NCBI RefSeq assembly: GCF_050003625.1
Contig: NC_134397.1
Coordinates: forward strand, 227,230,537-227,294,536
DNA from: Haematobia irritans
Lineage: Eukaryota; Arthropoda; Insecta; Diptera; Muscidae
Length of the DNA: 64,000 nucleotides
Reading direction: 5' to 3'
Made by a program: the position numbers and the translations under genes. Shown here piece by piece: positions 57,680 through 64,000 of this stretch (position 1 is its first letter; each line of letters opens with the position of its first letter). Below the pieces are notes generated by a model that saw only the letters and a program-made list of their open reading frames with translations, was not told the DNA's origin and searched no databases.

Positions 57680-59090
57680 CATATAATGTACTTTTGTTCT
57701 TGATCGGTCTATATAGAGGAGTCTTTAAATAATTATGAACCGATATAACCCAATTTTCGCAAAATATCAACCGGATAGGATGAAATTTGTTCCTCCATGA
57801 AGCTTCTGAAATTAAATCTTTGGGGTCGGTTTATATTGGAGCTAGATATAATTATCGAACTATATGTTATTATCGACAAACTCCATGTGTCATAGTGTTG
57901 TTAGAGGGCATATATTAACATGACGTACCAAATTTCAAAAGGAACAGGATGAAATATGCTCTTCTAAGAGGATCTAGGAGTCAAATCTTGGGATCGATTT
58001 ATATGGGGGCTATATATAATTACACGCAGAGAAGGAATATGATCACCTCAACCATGTTTCGAGAGCAAAATTTTATTTTTGGACGGTGACCATGGAACAT
58101 TTTTGTCGCAAAAATGTTGTTTTCTCGGCAAACATATACATGGTTGCCAAAGTCAGACATATGCTTTTTGAGAAAATAACATGGTTGTCGCAAACACGTT
58201 ACATGTTCTCCGTCCAAAAATAACATATTGATCTCGAAACATGATTGAGGTGATCATATTCCTTCTCTGGGTGTAGGAACCGATAAAGACCAATTGTTGC
58301 ATTGTTCTTAGAGGGCTTGTACTAATATCGCATATAAATTAAATTTTCTCTTCCAAGAGGATCCGAAGGTCAAATCTTTTGGTCGGTTTATAAGACTATA
58401 TATATAGTTATGGCCCGATATAGACCATTTTCTCATGGTTATTAGATATATATACTAACATGAAGCACAAAATTTCAATCGGATCGAATGCAATTTGCTC
58501 CCCCAAGAGATTCCGCAAGGCAAATATGGGGATCGGTTTATATGGGGCTATACATACACACAAACAAATATCACCACAAATTTCCAAATAAAATTTTAAT
58601 TGAATTCTAAAAAAATTTCAATTAAAAAATTTTATTGTTTTAACAACATTTTTTTATCTAATATCAATTAAATTTTTAATTGGATCAATTAACTTTTTAA
58701 TTGACGTTGGTGATTGATACTATCATTTCTTCGATTGAATAAATTTCAATTGAAAATTAATTGGACCAATTAATTTCGTGATTGAAGATAAAAAATATTT
58801 TGTTTTTCTCATTTACCAAATTTCAATCAGATCGGATAAAATTTGCTTTTGCAAGTGGTACGATATGGTCCATTTACAATACCGTCCGACCTACATCAGT
58901 AACAACTACATGTACCAGGTTTAAAGCTGATAGTAGTTTCATACGAAAGTTTGCATGATTTCAGTAGACGGACGGACGGGCATCGCTAAATCGACTCGGA
59001 AATTCACTTTATGGGGGCTGAGACCAATATTTCGATGCTTCACAACGAAAAAAATGACCACTCACCCTATGGTAGAATGTATAAAAAATA
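57680..59090 (-). mobile_element. Old DINE-like element with two insertions
   Basis: Degenerate units (GGATCGGTTTATATGGGGCT at 58535, CTCCCCCAAGAGATTCC) and, at the right, GACGGACGGACGGGCATC and CTATGGTAGAATGTATAAAA mark a minus-sense copy. A MITE (58023-58273) and an AATTGA-rich block (58560-58830) interrupt it. Confidence 0.6.
58023..58273. mobile_element. Palindromic MITE (CACGCAGAG family), copy 3
   Basis: 251 bases with ends CACGCAGAGAAGGAATATGA and ATATTCCTTCTCTGGGTG, flanked by TA at 58021-58022 and 58274-58275. Confidence 0.9.
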
Positions 59091-59113
59091 TTATACATAT
59101 TTTGACAAGTCTA

Positions 59114-59571
59114 CACTCAAAAAAGGGTGGCGTTAATGTCAAGTGAACTTTATTTTAATTCAGGAAGATTAGCTGATTTTAGTTAAAGTTTGCCTAATAT
59201 GCGCACATGTCTCTTATTTGAATAATTTTTTGCTAACTTTAATGACGTGAACTAAAAAATAAAACTAAAAAAGTTGTATACAAATATAGTGCAGAATTTT
59301 GCAACAAAAAATACAATAGTTCATATTTTCCTAAAATAAGAGAATTTTGCTTAAATTGGGGTCATAAGATTCTCAACTGAGAAAATTTTATTCAAATCGT
59401 ACCAAACAAACGTAAACAACAAAAAAAATATTTTGTTAAATACATTTTCTTAAATTTGACAAAAAGTATTAACTCATTTGTAACATGTTACAATTAGAAA
59501 ACTATTTTAGTTAAAATTTTCTTAAATAAACCTACATTTTCTTTAATGGTGGGTGCACTTTTCTTTAGGTG
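59114..59571. mobile_element. MITE (CACTCAAAAAA family), second copy
   Basis: Ends CACTCAAAAAAGGGTGG and GGTGCACTTTTCTTTAGGTG, TA at 59112-59113 and 59572-59573. It shares only its ends and general AT-richness with 43867-44382. Confidence 0.75.
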
Positions 59572-59573
59572 TA

Positions 59574-61082
59574 TGTCAAAAACGTTAACAATTTCGACAA
59601 GATCGAAGTTCGTGACGTTAAAGATTCGACTTTTTAATAACTAAAAGTTGGAAAAACGAAAAGTTGACTTTTCCAAGATTCAAATAGAAGAAAATCGACT
59701 TCTTCAAATTTCGAAAAATTTGAAAAGTCGACTGTTTGATTTCATTTCATTTCCATTACAATCACTTATATATACAATATGAAATTAAATCGAATAGTAT
59801 ATTTCGAACTTTCGACGTTACCAACTATTTGCCAATTTACAACTACTCTCTACTCAAAAATCATCCAACAAATGTCCACATATGGGGCGTATCTTTTATA
59901 CAGAAATTTATTTGATTCAAGAGTCGCGTGTCGTGTAAATAACAAAATCCATAATCAGATACTACATCAGTAGTACAAGTTAGTTTGGTCACATATACCA
60001 GGCGTCCTAGTTCCCAGTTATGTTTGTTAACATATGAAGTAATTGAATTTTACAACATTACATCGCCAAGTGTTACTGTGCCTTACACACAGAGTATAAA
60101 CAAAACCATTTTGGTATAACGCCTCCCTGTGTTACCAAAGCTGTGAGTTCATCTTAGCCACCAGACCAGAGTGTATGCGTGTTGTCTATCTAAAACGTTT
60201 CGTCGAAGATAGCACGAATAAAATCAAATTGCCATTATGAATGCAATTGAATACATGCCATAATAATAAAAAAATTTTACTCTTCAATTTTCTGTACATC
60301 GGTAAAACTTAGACTATAATTAAACCATTTAACTTGGCTTTAACCTCTTGGTCAGTAAACAAAGTTCACATGAATTCATCGCACATTCAGGTGAATAAGG
60401 AAGATAATATATAATGTAGATGCCACCATAAGTCCATCAAACATCGTACATATCGATGTGCATAGTTCATTATTTTATTTTCTCAATTGCATTGCAATTC
60501 AATTTTGTTACATATGGTTAACATTTTTTGTGTAACTAATTCAAATTTTTGTATTTTTTCGACTATCGACCAACTTCCTGATGCTGCAAGTTTTCCTCTC
60601 GGTTTCGGGTTTTTCGATGCTTTCAAAAAGACTTAACTAAAGTAGGTCTTTAATTGAATGTGGTGTTAAAAAAGAAAATAGTGTGTGTGGTTTTGCAACC
60701 GCAATACGTTTTATATCCTCTCGAGGAAATACGTAGTTAATAAAATGAATAACTTTAAAATGCTTTTGGCCAACTATCATAGTAAGCCGATGGCCACAGG
60801 TTCAATAAATTTACTAATTGTCGAAAAGAAATCAGTGGTGAAATGCAAGTAAAGACGCAAACCATGAACAGTTTTCTGTAATGTTGAAAAAATTCAGATT
60901 TGTAAAACGTTTAGCTTATTGTATACGTCTATTACCCTTGTTATTGCAAAGGAATTTTTATCCACTCAATTATGTGAGAAATATTTTACTTTGTTGTTCC
61001 TATTGTTAAACAATTATTTTATTTTATTGTTAAACAAAATCGCCTCCAAGTATTGTTAGTAATATTTCTGAGTGGTTAAAAA
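59574..61082. other. No recognisable gene
   Basis: 59610-59740 has several AAAGTCGACTTTT-like palindromic words. 59990-61080 is anonymous AT-rich sequence with short undomained frames only. Confidence 0.4.
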
Positions 61083-61160
61083 AACGCCCTTCGGACTCGA
61101 CTATAAAGAGGAGGCTCTTTGTCATTGAGCTAAACATGAAATCGGGCGTCTCACGTTCCC
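61083..61160 (+). mobile_element. SINE body fragment
   Basis: CGCCCTTCGGACTCGACTAT and GTCATTGAGCTAAACATG match the middle of the 16476 SINE. Both ends are missing. Confidence 0.6.
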
Positions 61161-61162
61161 AC

Positions 61163-63675
61163 CCAGCAAAAAATTTGAAAGTTCTTCCAAAGGCACAACA
61201 TTAAAAGCACTTCCAGAAAATGCACTCCCAATGATGTTCATTATTTTAACTACCCAGGAAGTTCTTTTAATTCAATTTTTAATAACTTCGTTTTTTATAC
61301 CCTCCATCATAGGATGGGGGTATATTAACTTTGCCATTCCGTTTGTAACACATCGAAATATTGCTCTAAGACCCCATAAAGTATATATATTCTGGGTCGT
61401 GGTGAAATTCTGAGTCGATCTAAGCATGTCCGTCCGTCCGTCCGTCCGTCCGTCCGTCCGTCTGTTGAAATCACGCTAACTTCCGAAAGAAACAAGCTAT
61501 CGACTTGAAACTTGGTACAAGTAGTTGCTATCGATGTAGGTCGGACGGTATTGAAAATGGGCCATATCGGTCCACTTTTACGTATAGCCCCCATATAAAG
61601 GGACGCTCAGATTTGGATTGTGGAGCCTCTAACAGAAGCATATTTCATCCGATCCAGATGAAATTTGGTATATGGTGTTAGTATATGGTCTCTAACAACC
61701 ATGCGAAAATTGGTCCACATCGGTCCATAATTATATATAGCCCGATCCCCAGATTTGGCTTGTGGAGCCTAAAAGAGAAGCAAATTTCATCCGATCCGGC
61801 TGATGTTGGTATATGGTCTCTAACAACCATGCAAAAATTGGTCCATATCGGTCCTTAATTATATATAGCCCCCATATAAACCGATCCCCAGATTTGGCTT
61901 GTGGAGCCTCAAAGAGAAGCAAATATCATCCTATCCGGCTGAAATTTGGTACATGATGTTGGTATATGGTCTCTAACAACCATGCAAAAATTGATCCATA
62001 TCGGTCCTTAATTATATATAGCCCCCATATAAACCGATCCCCAGATTTGGCTTGTGGAGCCTCTAAGAGAAGCATGTTTCATCCGATCCGGCTGAAATTT
62101 GGTACATGGTGTTGGTATATGGTCTCTAACAATCATGCAAAAATTGGTCCACATCGGTCCTTAATTATATATAGCCCCCATATAAACCGATCCCCAGATT
62201 TGGCTTGCGAAGCCTCAAAGAGAAGCAAATGTCATCCGATCCGGCTGAAATTTGGTACATGATGTTGGTATATGGTCTCTAACAACCATACAAAAATTGG
62301 TCCACATCGGTCCATAATTATATATAGACCCCATATAAACCGATCTCCAGATTTGGCTTGCGAAGCCTCAAAGAGAAGCAAATTGCATCCGATCCTGCTG
62401 AAATTTGGTACATGGTATTGGTATATGGTCTCTAACAACCGTACAAAAACTGGTTCACATCGGTCCATAATTATATATAGCGCCCATATAAACCGATCCC
62501 CAGATTTGGGATGCGGAGCCTCAAAGAGAAGCAAATTTCATCCGATCCGCCTGAAATTTGGTACATGATATTGGTATATGGTCTTTAACAACCGTGGCAG
62601 AATTGGTCCATAATTATATATAGCCCCCATATAAAACGTTCTCCAGATTTGACCTCCGGAGCCTCTTGGAGTAGCAAAATTCATCCAATCCGGTTCAAAT
62701 TAGGAACGTGGTGTTAGTATATGGTCGCTAACAACCATACCAAAATTGGTCCAATCACACAAAAATTTGTCCATATCGGTTCATAATCATGGTTGCCACT
62801 AGAGCCAAAAATGATCTTCCAAAATTTTATTTCTATAGAAAATTTTGTCAAAATTTTATTTCTAGAGAAAATTTTATTTCTGTAGAAATTTTTGTTAAAA
62901 TTTTCTTTCTATAGAAAATTTTGTCAAAATTTTTATTTCTATAGAAAATTTTGTCAAAATTTTTATTTCTGTAGAAAATTTTGTGAAAATTTTATGTCTA
63001 CTTTGTCAAACTGAATTATATACGTATTGGATCGATCTTATTTGATTTAATATATACCACGTATGGACTTACATACAATTTAGAAGATGGTGTTAGGAGG
63101 TTTTAAGATACCTTGCCATCGGCAAGCGTTACCGAAACTTAAGTAATTCGATTCTGGATGGCAGTGTTTAGAAGAAGTTTCTACGCAATCCATGATAGAG
63201 GGTACATAAGCTTCGGCCTGGCCGAACTTACGGCCGTATATACTTGTTCATACTTTTAATGGATAATTTTAACTTTTTTGTTTCAAATAGGTTAAAAACA
63301 GTTTAAGAATTCATAAAATGGTACAATTCATTTAAATTTTCTCGAAAAAAATGCTAAATCCAATCTGGAAAAATTGTGAATTTTTGAAAATATTTGAGGT
63401 CAAACGTTTCCGACAAGCGTTAGAATCCATTAAAAATTACAAAAAATTATAAAAAATATGTATTTGACAAAATATCAAAGAATTTTTTAATTTACACTCA
63501 AAACATTGAATTCGGATCACACCTAAAGAAGTGATGAAAATTCAGTGCAACGGCTGTTGAAATGGAGGACTCCGTGCTATGACAAGCCCATGTTAAATTC
63601 ATCGCTTCTGCGTCATCACTTCCGGATCCAAAAAGAACATTTTCATTACTTTTTTGGCGACGCTTTTTTTGCTGG
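61163..63675. mobile_element. CCAGCAAA-ended element with a DINE-like insertion
   Basis: Start CCCAGCAAAAAATTTGAAAG and end GCTTTTTTTGCTGGG are inverted. Inner text (CAACGGCTGTTGAAATGG, GACAAGCCCATGTTAAA) matches 10948-12503. The DINE-like element at 61296-63248 is inserted, leaving about 560 bases of the original. Confidence 0.65.
61296..63248 (+). mobile_element. DINE-1/Helentron-like element, full length
   Basis: It has start TATACCCTCCATCATAGGAT and (GTCC)n at 61428-61460. About eight 153-bp units follow, then a short 29-bp minisatellite (62815-63000), the degenerate subterminal repeat CCATGATAGAGGGTACATAA, hairpin and GGCCGTATATACTTGTT. It is close to the 22166-24474 copy, including the same order of unit variants near the 3' end. 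Confidence 0.85.
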
Positions 63676-63765
63676 GATGGGCTTGTCATAGGACGGATGT
63701 CCACCATTTCAGTAGCCGTTGTACTGAATTTGCATCACTTCTTAAGGTATGATGCGAATTTAGTG
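63507..63765. repeat. Large inverted repeat at the right edge
   Basis: GATGAAAATTCAGTGCAACG through CTATGACAAGCCCA (63531-63590) returns inverted at 63677-63745 (GGGCTTGTCATAGGACGG ... CATCACTTC). The inner 80 bases contain the CCAGCAAA-element end. It may mark a second, inverted copy of that element running out of the window. Confidence 0.65.
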
Positions 63766-64000
63766 TTTTGGATATGAATTAAAAAAATATGTGATATTTT
63801 GACAAATAAATAATTTTTAAAATTTTTTTTATGATGTTTAACGCATTCTAACGCTTGTCTGGAACGTTTAACATAAAATATTTTCAAAAACTCGCATGTT
63901 GTTTAGCATGGATTTAAAATTATTTTCGGCACAATTTAAATAATTTGTATCATTTTATTAATTCTTAATCTGATTTAAACCTATTTGAAACAAAAAATTT

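Noticed and set aside
59610..59740. Regulatory array of GTCGAC palindromes
   Set aside because: Only a few imperfect AAAGTCGACTTTT-like words in AT-rich sequence. More likely a decayed repeat than an operator cluster.

Overview
The window is eukaryotic and looks like a muscid (calyptrate) fly chromosome. It is AT-rich, has short spliced genes with GT/AG introns, and most of it is transposable elements. Four copies of a mariner of the irritans/Himar1 type (48104-49393, 19650-22095, 52972-54067, 56300-57386) have the terminal repeat start ACAGGTTGGCTGATAA and TA target duplications. Himar1 was described from the horn fly Haematobia irritans, so Haematobia or a close relative such as Stomoxys is my best guess. 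This is inference from remembered sequence, with no database search.

Genes. Three small secreted Kazal-domain genes lie at 480-748, 2619-2905 and 7279-7583. All share one intron in the same phase, and the first has an in-frame stop. A complete five-exon gene for a membrane-anchored JmjC/cupin-type Fe(II)/2-oxoglutarate oxygenase-like protein lies at 38035-41086. Two phase-compatible exons on the minus strand (37591-37670 and 33140-33230) look like the N-terminal part of an arthropod haem peroxidase. A weaker three-exon candidate lies at 42061-45973, and a lone candidate exon at 49875-49951. I recognise no functional tRNA, rRNA or CRISPR array.

Repeats. The dominant family is a DINE-1/Helentron-like non-autonomous element of about 1-2.3 kb. 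It has subterminal inverted repeats, a 3' hairpin (TTCGGCC-T-GGCCGAA), a (GTCC)n tract, an internal 153-bp tandem unit and, in several copies, a 29-bp minisatellite. Fairly complete copies are at 8434-9970, 22166-24474, 28177-29445, 31524-32462, 39486-40604, 42831-44705 and 61296-63248, and several older subfamilies are also present. Other elements are a DD37E Tc1/mariner element (4481-5748), a Tc1-like DD34E element (50807-52451), hAT-like elements with 8-bp target duplications, three MITE families with TA duplications, tRNA-derived SINEs with TTAGG-type tails, and a 0.9-kb TA-inserted element carrying two divergent tRNA-like modules.

Layout. 1-7.6 kb: Kazal cluster broken up by transposons. 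8.4-17.4 kb: a DINE element and a degenerate 27-30-bp satellite containing a nearly identical 3.5-kb tandem duplication (about 9290-12805 and 12806-16323). 19.6-32.5 kb: nested mariner, MITE and DINE insertions. 33-46 kb: the main gene neighbourhood. 46.7-64 kb: mostly nested transposons. No single pathway links the genes. The three Kazal genes are a local paralogue family, and the JmjC and peroxidase-like genes are neighbours on opposite strands.
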